Under the pieces are notes generated by a model, which had not been told where the DNA came from, ran no database searches, and saw nothing but the letters and a program-made list of their open reading frames with translations. This document shows positions 7,394 through 13,872 of a stretch of DNA of 37,748 nt, piece after piece (the first letter of the stretch is position 1; each line of letters starts with the position of its first letter). Source of the DNA: Candidatus Gottesmanbacteria bacterium (GTDB taxonomy: Bacteria > Patescibacteriota > Microgenomatia > UBA10105 > UBA927); the NCBI GenBank assembly GCA_016218215.1, contig JACREM010000027.1:1-37748 (forward strand). Direction: 5' to 3'. The translations under genes were made by a program, and so were the position numbers.

Positions 7394-7765
7394 ATGAATA
7401 ATAAAATTTTGCTCATCGATCTTGACATGTTTAATGGCAAAGGAATTGCTCAAATGTTGAGCGGCTATGACGTCATCCTGATCGAAACATTCCAAGAGTT
7501 TTTAAATTTAACAAACGAAACACTCGCATCAGTCGATCTCGTCGTCGTCGCACACGATGGCTATTCCGATGACGGCGCCGGCGACACGCTTCGAGAGCTG
7601 AAGAAACGTGCTGAAGCTGCTGAGATTAAAAATATGAATATTCTCTGCTACTCAACCGATGTATCTATCAGAAAAACGCTCGGCGATTTAGCTGACGTTT
7701 TTGTCATTATGCCTGGACCCGGCCAATTCAATTGGATCAAAGCATGTGTTGAAGACTTTTTCTAA
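7394..7765 (+). CDS. Receiver-like (CheY-fold) protein lacking canonical phosphorylation residues
   Basis: The start is the ATG at 7394, with a strong GGAGGA nine bases upstream; the product is 123 residues. The pattern of strands and helices matches a single receiver domain: NKILLIDLD, GYDVILIE, VDLVVVAHDG, MNILCYSTD, DVFVIMPG. An acidic pair (DLD) is at the first strand. The strand-3 position that normally reads D-x-x-M/L-P reads AHDGYSDD, and the strand-5 K-P is replaced by MPGPG. It may be a pseudo-receiver acting by protein contact and not by phosphorylation. There is no kinase nearby. It converges on the PaaX-like gene. The fold call is moderate, and the function is unknown. Confidence 0.6.
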   Translation: MNNKILLIDLDMFNGKGIAQMLSGYDVILIETFQEFLNLTNETLASVDLVVVAHDGYSDDGAGDTLRELKKRAEAAEIKNMNILCYSTDVSIRKTLGDLADVFVIMPGPGQFNWIKACVEDFF

Positions 7766-7810
7766 TTGGAAGACACTGCGGAGCTTGATGAATAACCCAA
7801 CCAGTGCGGG

Positions 7811-7861
7811 TGGAGAGACAAACATGGTGTCTTTTGACATAATTTGTCACCATTCTCTCCA
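7811..7861. terminator. Imperfect hairpin between convergent genes
   Basis: The outer arms TGGAGAGA (7811-7818) and TCTCTCCA (7854-7861) are perfect. Inside, ATGGTG pairs with CACCAT and TGACA with TGTCA. It lies between convergent genes, so it could stop transcription from both sides. There is no T-run. Confidence 0.45.
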
Positions 7862-7884
7862 TCCGTATGCAGTTTTTCTCCCAC

Positions 7885-7944
7885 AACTTGTCAACCAGTG
7901 GCCGATAGGCCACGACTTGACAACTTCCGAAGCTGATTTTTCAC
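7885..7944. repeat. Hairpin repeat of the PaaX-like locus, copy B (within the gene's 3' end)
   Basis: TTGTCAA (7888-7894) pairs with TTGACAA (7917-7923), and GTGGCC with GGCCAC around a GATA loop. The last codons of the PaaX-like gene (RKLSSRGLSATG) and its stop codon lie in this copy. Confidence 0.8.
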
Positions 7945-8712
7945 TTTATTGTACGCATCATCCCCTTTCCACCAGGAAGGAAGGAGCTCAAACGGCAACT
8001 GCGGATCATCTTTTACTATAGAAAGAAACCTCAGAAGAGCCATCTGATCAATCGTCTTATTGCCAAGAATTTTAAACCACGAAGAATATCGCGCATTTAA
8101 TTCCTCTATCCCAAACACCCGAACCACGAGTGCATGCACATCGTCATCCCCAATCGACCCATCTTTTCCTATGTCCGATACTATGATCATCCCGCTCAAA
8201 GCATGTTCATTCACAAAAGAAATAAGAATTTCCTTTGGATTATGTGGCGTCATCCACAATGAGTCTTGTAATCTCGCACACCCAATCTTCTTTAAAAATC
8301 TATAGAGGATTTTCCGATCTTTCCGTTTTACTTCTGGTACATCATACGTCACTAGGTGCAATCTTCCGTCCCATGGCCGTTTTTCTTTGTATATCGGTAA
8401 TACTGAATTGAGTCTTTTTTCACCTTGACTTGAAATCTGAGGGGCAGCGTTTTTCTTACTTACTTTCTCGACCAGTCCTCTCCTACGAGCCTCAGCGATC
8501 CCCCGTTTTATGACGTCATAATTTACTGAATATAAAAAACTGTCTGCATTATTTTGTGCACGCCAATATGCACCGCTATCCGACTGTGGCAAGCCTAGCG
8601 ACGCAAAATACGCCACATACCAGAGAGACAAGTCTATTACCGTCCCAAACACTCCCTCAGCCGCACCAAGAACCATTTCGCTTATATCTTTAGGAGAACT
8701 CTTTTTTTTCAT
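7891..8712 (-). CDS. PaaX-like winged-helix protein with Cas2-like domain
   Basis: This 273-residue protein has three parts. The N-terminal region is helical and winged-helix-like (about residues 10-100; YDVIKRGIAEARRRGLVEKV). A central ferredoxin-like domain begins WDGRLHLVTYDVPEVKRKDRKILYRFLKKIGCARLQDSLW, which is typical of PaaX-like and Cas2-like proteins. A C-terminal helical part follows. Family members in aromatic catabolism are repressors; CPR genomes carry many solitary ones of unknown role. No CRISPR array or cas1 is nearby. The ATG at 8712 lies seven bases after a -10, so the mRNA is probably leaderless. The gene is bracketed by direct repeats (copies B and C), and its promoter -35 lies in copy C, so self-binding or cassette mobility are both possible. 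Confidence 0.8.
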   Translation of the reverse strand: MKKKSSPKDISEMVLGAAEGVFGTVIDLSLWYVAYFASLGLPQSDSGAYWRAQNNADSFLYSVNYDVIKRGIAEARRRGLVEKVSKKNAAPQISSQGEKRLNSVLPIYKEKRPWDGRLHLVTYDVPEVKRKDRKILYRFLKKIGCARLQDSLWMTPHNPKEILISFVNEHALSGMIIVSDIGKDGSIGDDDVHALVVRVFGIEELNARYSSWFKILGNKTIDQMALLRFLSIVKDDPQLPFELLPSWWKGDDAYNKVKNQLRKLSSRGLSATG

Positions 8713-8719
8713 CTATTTA

Positions 8720-8748
8720 ACAATAAATCTGATTTTGTAACTTGTCAA
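8720..8748 (-). promoter_or_regulatory. Leaderless-type promoter of the PaaX-like gene
   Basis: On the minus strand: TTGACA (8748-8743), a 17-base spacer, TATTGT (8725-8720), then seven bases to the ATG at 8712. The -35 is part of the inverted arm of repeat copy C, so a protein binding that hairpin sequence would cover the promoter. Confidence 0.7.
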
Positions 8749-8808
8749 CTGGCGACCGATAGGCCACGACTTGACAAGTACTTGACAAATTTCGAGGCTA
8801 GATTTCAC
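8739..8808. repeat. Hairpin repeat of the PaaX-like locus, copy C (5' side)
   Basis: Same orientation as copy B: AACTTGTCAACTGGC, then CCGATAGGCCACGACTTGACAA, an extra TACTTGACAA, then CGAGGCTAGATTTCAC. It runs to within 10 bases of the neighbouring glycosyltransferase stop. Confidence 0.8.
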
Positions 8809-8817
8809 CATATTTTG

Positions 8818-9861
8818 TTACGACATCGATTTTCGGAGGAAAAAGTAGGCACTTCCGAGAAGTATGACACAATAAAGAATCATACCGACACCCAGGGATT
8901 TTACCGTAAACACCATCCCCTTCTCTTTATACACAAACCCCAAGAATTTTCGAAGAAAAAATATATGGATACAAAGAAAAACTAGGGAACCCAAAATCAA
9001 CAATATCACTGCCTCAATCATAAATGTGCTTAATACTAACCCCTTAATACTTAATACCAGTCCCAAAGCGATGATTACCCCCACCGCCCACACAAAAAAC
9101 CCGACAGTCGCAACCCCGGAAAGTGCTGCGAGGGTCTCCCACATCGTTGTCGCTACCGGATCAAATTTTCGCCGTTCGCGATACATCCGCGACCAATAAT
9201 AACTCCGCCAAAAATACTTCCGGGCGACCGCAAAAAATCCCTCGAACTCATGATGCACCCGGACATCATCGGCAAAGATTATGGCGTACCGACGGGCTAT
9301 TCTGTACGTCATCTCCACATCCTCCATCTGACGGAACGCTTCGTTAAACCCTCCGAGACGTGAGAATACATCGCGCTTGAGAGCCGCAATGCGCGTCGAA
9401 AAGAGATAGTAGTATCCATCGCTATCACGCTCGTTCGTCCAGTAACTCCAATCCCGAAGCGCTTTAAATTGCGGAAAAAAATCCCGGGTTCGTTGATGTT
9501 TATCCCATACTCCGGTGAGAGCCGTCAGGTCATCATCGTTTTCAAACTTTTCTGCTATACGAGAAAGCGTATCAGCATACACTTCGGTGTCGCTATCGAG
9601 AAACACGAGCACCCGTCCTTTGGCAAGCCGTGCCGCTTCATTTCTCGCCGCCGCCGGCCCCCTATTTTTCAATAATCGAACAATCCGTACATTTGACTTT
9701 TGATCTTTGATTTTTGATCTTTGCTCTTCCTCCGACCCATCATCTCCCACGATCACTTCAAAATTTTTGTATTTAGAACGCCCAAGCGACACGAGAAGCT
9801 TTGAAAGCTTTTCGCCCGCGTTGTAGGCCGGTATGACGACTGATAGATATGGTTTATTCAT
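8818..9861 (-). CDS. Family 2 glycosyltransferase with C-terminal membrane helices
   Basis: The protein is 347 residues from the ATG at 9861 (a GTG at 9864 is adjacent). The N-terminal GT-A fold starts YLSVVIPAYNAGEKL, followed by VIVGDDGS, the metal-binding LDSDTE and the acceptor/base region GGFNEAFRQMEDVEMTYRI. Three or so hydrophobic helices at the C-terminus anchor it to the inner membrane. It probably adds a sugar to a lipid-linked intermediate. Two period-7 repeats lie inside the frame. One (9692-9726) adds the hydrophilic QRSKIKDQKSN after the GDDGSEEE motif. The other (9030-9064) encodes LVLSIKGLVLS between membrane helices. Both keep the frame open. Confidence 0.85.
   Translation of the reverse strand: MNKPYLSVVIPAYNAGEKLSKLLVSLGRSKYKNFEVIVGDDGSEEEQRSKIKDQKSNVRIVRLLKNRGPAAARNEAARLAKGRVLVFLDSDTEVYADTLSRIAEKFENDDDLTALTGVWDKHQRTRDFFPQFKALRDWSYWTNERDSDGYYYLFSTRIAALKRDVFSRLGGFNEAFRQMEDVEMTYRIARRYAIIFADDVRVHHEFEGFFAVARKYFWRSYYWSRMYRERRKFDPVATTMWETLAALSGVATVGFFVWAVGVIIALGLVLSIKGLVLSTFMIEAVILLILGSLVFLCIHIFFLRKFLGFVYKEKGMVFTVKSLGVGMILYCVILLGSAYFFLRKSMS
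9030..9064. repeat. Period-7 array (TTAATAC type) inside the GT2 gene
   Basis: Units TTAATAC, TAACCCC, TTAATAC, TTAATAC, CAGTCCC; translated on the minus strand they give a repeated GLVLS motif. Confidence 0.8.
9692..9726. repeat. Period-7 array (TTTGATC type) inside the GT2 gene
   Basis: Units TTTGACT, TTTGATC, TTTGATT, TTTGATC, TTTGCTC in one register; they encode a lysine-rich loop in the catalytic domain. Confidence 0.8.
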
Positions 9862-9870
9862 CACAAGAAT

Positions 9871-9940
9871 ATAGAATATAGAATTTAGTATTTAGAATGT
9901 AGGGTCAATATTCCCTAAATTCTAAATTCCAGATTCCAAA
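9871..9940. repeat. Ten-unit palindromic heptamer element (ATAGAAT / TTCTAAA type)
   Basis: Ten 7-base units. The left arm is ATAGAAT, ATAGAAT, TTAGTAT, TTAGAAT; the centre is GTAGGGT CAATATT CCCTAAA; the right arm is TTCTAAA, TTCCAGA, TTCCAAA, the complement type. It fills the gap between the methyltransferase and GT2 genes. Confidence 0.75.
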
Positions 9941-9945
9941 TTCTC

Positions 9946-10815
9946 TCACTTCACCGCAATCACTTCTATGCACCCCCAAGGATTTATCGGATTTTGAATA
10001 TCAAAATGTTTGGCTATTATACTCAATGGCTCCAAGACGAAACGAAATGCAGGAAAATAATCGCTCGCGCGCCTAAATGCAAACGACAAAGGAAACGGCC
10101 TCGCTATATCTTTTTTGACAAACACATTATGAAATCCGACCTCATGCATGAGGTGCTTGAGGGTCTCTTCATCAAAAAAATTCAGATGCTCTGGATGCGT
10201 ATACCCAACCCATTGCCTGCCCATGAGTTTTCTATACCAACTCTCATGCCCCGGGGTCGTCACGATCACTACCCCGCCGGCAGACAGATGGGTATGGATA
10301 CTTTCCATCATCTTTCTGGGATTTAACTCATGCTCAATCACTTCAAAAGCAGTCACGACATCGTACTTCTTATTTAGCGAAAGCGTTGTGAGTGATCCAT
10401 GTACCACGCGAAACCCTTTTTTGACACATGTCTTTACCGAGGCCTTGGACATATCTATGCCTTCTGCGATAAATCCAGATTTTTTTGCTTCTTCAAGTAA
10501 GACCCCCATCGCACACCCGACGTCGAGTAATCGACGGCGTTTTCTGTGAAGCACTGCATCAGATTGCCAGCTCGCCACAATCTCCGCGATTTTGGTATGA
10601 AAATATGCTCGGTGTACCGCAATCTGCTCGCGATACGGATCAAAATGCCGATCATCGTTTGCATACAGCGCAGATACCTCCATAGCACTTGGTCGTGGCA
10701 TCACCTGCACCATCTCGCACGTTTTACATTTTTGCACACTCCAACCGTGGTGATGCGAAAAAAGAAACTGAAATATTGTACCTTCACAGATGACGCATCG
10801 ATTCTTATTCGTCAT
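9946..10815 (-). CDS. Class I SAM-dependent methyltransferase with N-terminal zinc ribbon
   Basis: The protein is 289 residues from the ATG at 10815. I chose this start because a TATAAT with a spaced -35 lies nine bases upstream and the zinc ribbon begins here (MTNKNRCVIC). Two Cys-x2-Cys pairs (C7/C10, C30/C33) form the ribbon. Motif I of the methyltransferase fold is LLDVGCAMG, followed by the acidic EGIDMS and post-motif FEVIEHELNPRKMM. A late segment HPEHLNFF is common in sugar methyltransferases of surface polysaccharide clusters. It probably methylates a sugar or sugar intermediate; the exact substrate is unknown. It is divergent from the sugar-nucleotide block starting at 10876. Confidence 0.85.
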   Translation of the reverse strand: MTNKNRCVICEGTIFQFLFSHHHGWSVQKCKTCEMVQVMPRPSAMEVSALYANDDRHFDPYREQIAVHRAYFHTKIAEIVASWQSDAVLHRKRRRLLDVGCAMGVLLEEAKKSGFIAEGIDMSKASVKTCVKKGFRVVHGSLTTLSLNKKYDVVTAFEVIEHELNPRKMMESIHTHLSAGGVVIVTTPGHESWYRKLMGRQWVGYTHPEHLNFFDEETLKHLMHEVGFHNVFVKKDIARPFPLSFAFRRASDYFPAFRFVLEPLSIIAKHFDIQNPINPWGCIEVIAVK

Positions 10816-10824
10816 AATCTTCAT

Positions 10825-10852
10825 ATTATACTCACACACTTGAATTTTCCAA
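10825..10852 (-). promoter_or_regulatory. Leaderless-type promoter of the methyltransferase gene
   Basis: On the minus strand: TTGGAA (10852-10847), a 16-base spacer, TATAAT (10830-10825), then nine bases to the ATG at 10815. Confidence 0.65.
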
Positions 10853-10875
10853 ACCCCTCCTGTACCCTGAGGCAG

Positions 10876-12012
10876 ATGACTGCAATATCAAATATCAAAA
10901 ATCAAAAATCAAAAAATCTAACATCTAGTCCCCAGTCTCCCTATGCCCATCCGAAGCTTTACGCGAAGGAGGGAGTCTCTAGTCGCCTATTAAATATCGG
11001 CCTCATCGGCTTTGGATACTGGGGGCCAAATATTCTCCGAAATTTCCTCCAACTTTCACCAGAGGTCAGAGTCAAAATTATTTCCGATATCAACCCAGTA
11101 GTACTCAAAGATATTAAAACACACTATCCATCTATCCAAACTACCAGCGACTCAACAGATGTCCTGCATAATCCTGATATCGACGCGGTCGCTATCGTCA
11201 CTCCTGTTTCTACCCACTTTTCTCTTGCTAAAAATGCACTGCAAAAAGGAAAACATGTCCTCATCGAAAAACCTATGACCATCACTTCAAAAGACTCTGT
11301 AAAGCTTACAGCACTTGCGCATAAAAATAAAAAAATCCTCATGGTGGATCACACGTTTCTCTACACGCCGGCTGTCGAAAAAATGAAGGAGATAGTAGAC
11401 AGTGGCGATCTTGGCACGATTATAACCATCGACACCACTCGTACCAACCTCGGACTTTTGCAAAAAGATACCAACGTCATATATGACCTGGCTTGTCATG
11501 ATCTGTCTATAGTCGACTTTATTCTCGGTACTTTGCCAATTTCGGTCTCCGCCACCGGAATGAGGCACGAAAAAATACATCAGGAGTCAGTCGCACATCT
11601 CTCGCTTTGGTATCAAAATAATGTGTTTGTTCATTCGCATGTGAGTTGGTTATCTCCCATAAAAATTCGGATGATCGTCATCATCGGCACCAAAAAAATG
11701 CTCGTGTATGATGATATGCAGCCTAGTGAAAAAATAAAAATCTATGACAAAAGCGTGTCGGTCTCAGAAGATAAAGAAAATCTCAACCAGCTTCGTATTG
11801 GGTACAGAACAGGCGACGCAGTCGCTCCAAATCTTGCTATCCGGGAAGGGCTTGCCGGTGTCACTGAAGCGTTTTACCATGCATGTATCAGCGGAAAAAA
11901 GCCTATTACAGACGGAGAAAATGGAACGAGGATAGTCCGCATTCTCGAGGCCGCGACAACATCAATCAGAAGCAATGGAAAAACAATCCGAATTGAAAAG
12001 GCCAGGCCTTGA
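10876..12012 (+). CDS. Gfo/Idh/MocA-family oxidoreductase (WbpB-like sugar 3-dehydrogenase candidate)
   Basis: The protein is 378 residues. The start is the ATG at 10876, with GAGG three bases upstream; a frame extending further upstream overlaps the divergent gene and is unlikely. The first 35 residues (AISNIKNQKSKNLTSS...) come from a period-7 repeat and precede the Rossmann motif IGLIGFGYWG. The family signatures LIEKPM and DLACHDLSI (catalytic HD) are present. With the next two genes it matches the dehydrogenase, N-acetyltransferase and aminotransferase set used to make diacetamido-uronic acid nucleotide sugars (WbpB, WbpD, WbpE). The C-terminal KARP and stop codon are encoded by a GGCCAGGCC element. 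Confidence 0.8.
   Translation: MTAISNIKNQKSKNLTSSPQSPYAHPKLYAKEGVSSRLLNIGLIGFGYWGPNILRNFLQLSPEVRVKIISDINPVVLKDIKTHYPSIQTTSDSTDVLHNPDIDAVAIVTPVSTHFSLAKNALQKGKHVLIEKPMTITSKDSVKLTALAHKNKKILMVDHTFLYTPAVEKMKEIVDSGDLGTIITIDTTRTNLGLLQKDTNVIYDLACHDLSIVDFILGTLPISVSATGMRHEKIHQESVAHLSLWYQNNVFVHSHVSWLSPIKIRMIVIIGTKKMLVYDDMQPSEKIKIYDKSVSVSEDKENLNQLRIGYRTGDAVAPNLAIREGLAGVTEAFYHACISGKKPITDGENGTRIVRILEAATTSIRSNGKTIRIEKARP
10885..10912. repeat. Period-7 array (ATATCAA type) at the oxidoreductase N-terminus
   Basis: Units ATATCAA, ATATCAA, AAATCAA, AAATCAA, nine bases after the ATG. They encode a non-conserved N-terminal tail. Confidence 0.8.
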
Positions 12013-12046
12013 AACGGCTTGGCTCCGCCAGGAAAGGCCTGGCCTT
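11998..12046. repeat. GGCCAGGCC double-palindrome element, copy 4 (contains a stop codon)
   Basis: The arms are at 11998-12010 and 12034-12046. The 49-bp sequence is identical to copy 7 at 16483-16531. The TGA of the oxidoreductase gene (12010-12012) lies at the end of the left arm. Confidence 0.92.
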
Positions 12047-12101
12047 ATAAAGTAAAAACTTAAATTTGTAGTATTAATAGTAATTGTTGTATTGTATTGC
12101 T

Positions 12102-12569
12102 ATGATTTCTTCTGATGTAATCTTAGGGAAAAACGTCTCTATCCCACAAAAAAGTTTGGTAAATCTTTTCGGTTGTACCATCGGCGATGAGACGAAAATC
12201 GGGGCATTCATTGAGATAAAAAAAGGCGTCATCATAGGCCGAAGATGCAAGATTGAACCCTTTGTGTTTATACCGGAGGGAATTACGATAGATGATGGCG
12301 TTTTCATTGGCCCCCATGTATCGTTTACCAATGATCCGTATCCAAAGGCAATTAACCCCGATGGGTCTCTTAAACTTGAATGCAATTGGACTGCAAAAAA
12401 AACACGCGTCATGTCAGGAGCAAGTATCGGCGCAGGTGCCGTGATACTCCCGGGGATTACTATCGGAAAAAATGCGATGGTCGGCGCCGGAGCAGTCGTG
12501 ACAAAGGATGTACCGGATAACACCACCGTCATCGGCAATCCCGCAAAAATTCTGAATCACAAATCATGA
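12102..12569 (+). CDS. Left-handed beta-helix N-acetyltransferase (WbpD/WlbB-like)
   Basis: The protein is 155 residues from the ATG at 12102; an ATG six codons upstream is less fitting. The sequence shows hexapeptide repeats throughout (IGDETKIGAFIEIKKGVIIG; GASIGAGAVILPGITIGKNAMVGAGAVVTKDVP), ending in the common VIGNPAKIL. The loop FTNDPYPKAIN is characteristic of the WbpD-type sugar N-acetyltransferases, which acetylate the 3-amino group of a UDP-sugar using acetyl-CoA. It lies between the dehydrogenase and aminotransferase genes, as expected. The -10-like TATTGT six bases before the ATG suggests a leaderless transcript or secondary promoter. The family is confident; substrate is by analogy. 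Confidence 0.85.
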   Translation: MISSDVILGKNVSIPQKSLVNLFGCTIGDETKIGAFIEIKKGVIIGRRCKIEPFVFIPEGITIDDGVFIGPHVSFTNDPYPKAINPDGSLKLECNWTAKKTRVMSGASIGAGAVILPGITIGKNAMVGAGAVVTKDVPDNTTVIGNPAKILNHKS

Positions 12570-12587
12570 ATTCTACATACTGTTCTC

Positions 12588-12635
12588 AAGGCCAGGCCTT
12601 TAAACGGCCTGACCTCGTAGAGAAGGCCTGGCCTT
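12588..12635. repeat. GGCCAGGCC double-palindrome element, copy 5
   Basis: The arms are at 12588-12600 and 12623-12635. It occupies most of the 73-bp gap between the acetyltransferase and aminotransferase genes, and its trailing TTATAAATT abuts the next ATG. Confidence 0.9.
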
Positions 12636-12642
12636 ATAAATT

Positions 12643-13767
12643 ATGAAACATATCCCACTCATAAACCTGTCCCGTCAATATTCCTCTATTCAATCAGAGA
12701 TCGACGCAGCAATCTCCCGAGTCCTCAATCATGCTGACTTTATCTTAGGCGAGGACGTAGAAAAATTTGAAAAAGAATTCGCCCGATTTACCGGCGCGAA
12801 ATACTGCGTCTCATGCGCAAACGGCACCGATGCCATAAAACTTATACTCATGGCAATCGGGGTCGAACCCCGCGATGAGGTCATCGTCCAGGCCAATACG
12901 TTTATCGCCACCCTCCTCCCGATTATTGAACTTGGGGCTACACCTGTTCTCGTCGATTGCGATGAAAAAACCGGCCAGATTGACGTTCAAAAAGTTAAAG
13001 CTGCGATAACACCCAAAACCCGCGCCATCCTCCCCGTCCACCTTTACGGTCACGCGGCACCGGTCAAACGCATCATTCAAATCCCAATACACAATACACA
13101 ATACACAATACTCGAAGACTGTGCCCAATCCATCGGTTCACTCGAAGGTGAGACCTTGCAATTAGCCCATACTGGCAATCTCGGCGTCGCCGGGGCGTTT
13201 TCTTTTTACCCGGGGAAAAACCTGGGAGCGTATGGCGACGGCGGAGCTGTTATAACCAGTGACAAAAAAATTCGAGACAAAATCCGCATTCTTCGAAACA
13301 TCGGCCAGGACAAAAAATATCATCATCTCTATCGGGGATTAAATTCGCGTCTGGATACGCTTCAAGCCGCTATTCTTCGCGTCAAATTGAAGCACATTAA
13401 TAATTGGAATAAAAAACGTCACGCCATCGCGCGAACGTACATTTCACATCTTCAAAACGTCGGCGATCTTTCACTTCCCGACCTACCCGCACATGAATAT
13501 GAAACCAACTGGCATCTGTTTATCATCCGCACGAACAAACGCGACTCGCTTGCAGATTGCTTGAATAAAAAGGGTATCGCGACGGCCGTCCACTACCCCA
13601 TCCCGCTTCACTTGCAACCCGCACTCAAACATTTAGGGTACAAAGAAGACGCCTTTCCCGCTTCCGAAAAGCGAGCTAAAACCATGCTCTCCCTTCCCAT
13701 CGACCCACTCATGACTGAAGAAGAAGTAGATCATATTGTCAAAACTGTTATCACGTTTTTTTCTTAG
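12643..13767 (+). CDS. DegT/DnrJ/EryC1 PLP-dependent sugar aminotransferase (WbpE-like)
   Basis: This 374-residue fold-type I aminotransferase starts MKHIPLINLSRQYSSI. It has CANGTDAIKLIL (cofactor phosphate loop), PVHLYGHAAP, LEDCAQSIGS (aspartate to the PLP nitrogen) and FSFYPGKNLGAYGDGGAV, in which Lys192 would hold the PLP. RNIGQDKKYHH and GLNSRLDTLQAAIL are also family signatures. It would transfer an amino group from glutamate to a 3-keto sugar made by the dehydrogenase encoded at 10876. A run of four heptamers (13083-13110) encodes the inserted PIHNTQYT directly before ILEDCAQS, next to the active-site aspartate. The length is otherwise normal for the family. Confidence 0.9.
   Translation: MKHIPLINLSRQYSSIQSEIDAAISRVLNHADFILGEDVEKFEKEFARFTGAKYCVSCANGTDAIKLILMAIGVEPRDEVIVQANTFIATLLPIIELGATPVLVDCDEKTGQIDVQKVKAAITPKTRAILPVHLYGHAAPVKRIIQIPIHNTQYTILEDCAQSIGSLEGETLQLAHTGNLGVAGAFSFYPGKNLGAYGDGGAVITSDKKIRDKIRILRNIGQDKKYHHLYRGLNSRLDTLQAAILRVKLKHINNWNKKRHAIARTYISHLQNVGDLSLPDLPAHEYETNWHLFIIRTNKRDSLADCLNKKGIATAVHYPIPLHLQPALKHLGYKEDAFPASEKRAKTMLSLPIDPLMTEEEVDHIVKTVITFFS
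13083..13110. repeat. Period-7 array (CACAATA type) inside the aminotransferase gene
   Basis: Units CCCAATA, CACAATA, CACAATA, CACAATA, encoding a short surface insertion before the PLP aspartate strand. Confidence 0.85.
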
Positions 13768-13778
13768 TTTACGTAATA

Positions 13779-13813
13779 AATCCCCTAAATACTTAATACT
13801 AACCCCTTAATAC
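13779..13813. repeat. Period-7 array (TTAATAC type), intergenic
   Basis: Units AATCCCC, TAAATAC, TTAATAC, TAACCCC, TTAATAC, between the aminotransferase and epimerase genes. Confidence 0.85.
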
Positions 13814-13872
13814 TTTTTATATGACTCTATCATTTTTACTAACTCTTCCGTAAAATAGATTCGCTAATCGAT

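Noticed and set aside
10546-10875. Reading frame extending the oxidoreductase by 110 codons upstream
   Set aside because: It overlaps the divergent methyltransferase gene and its promoter; the GFGYWG Rossmann motif starts well after the ATG at 10876.
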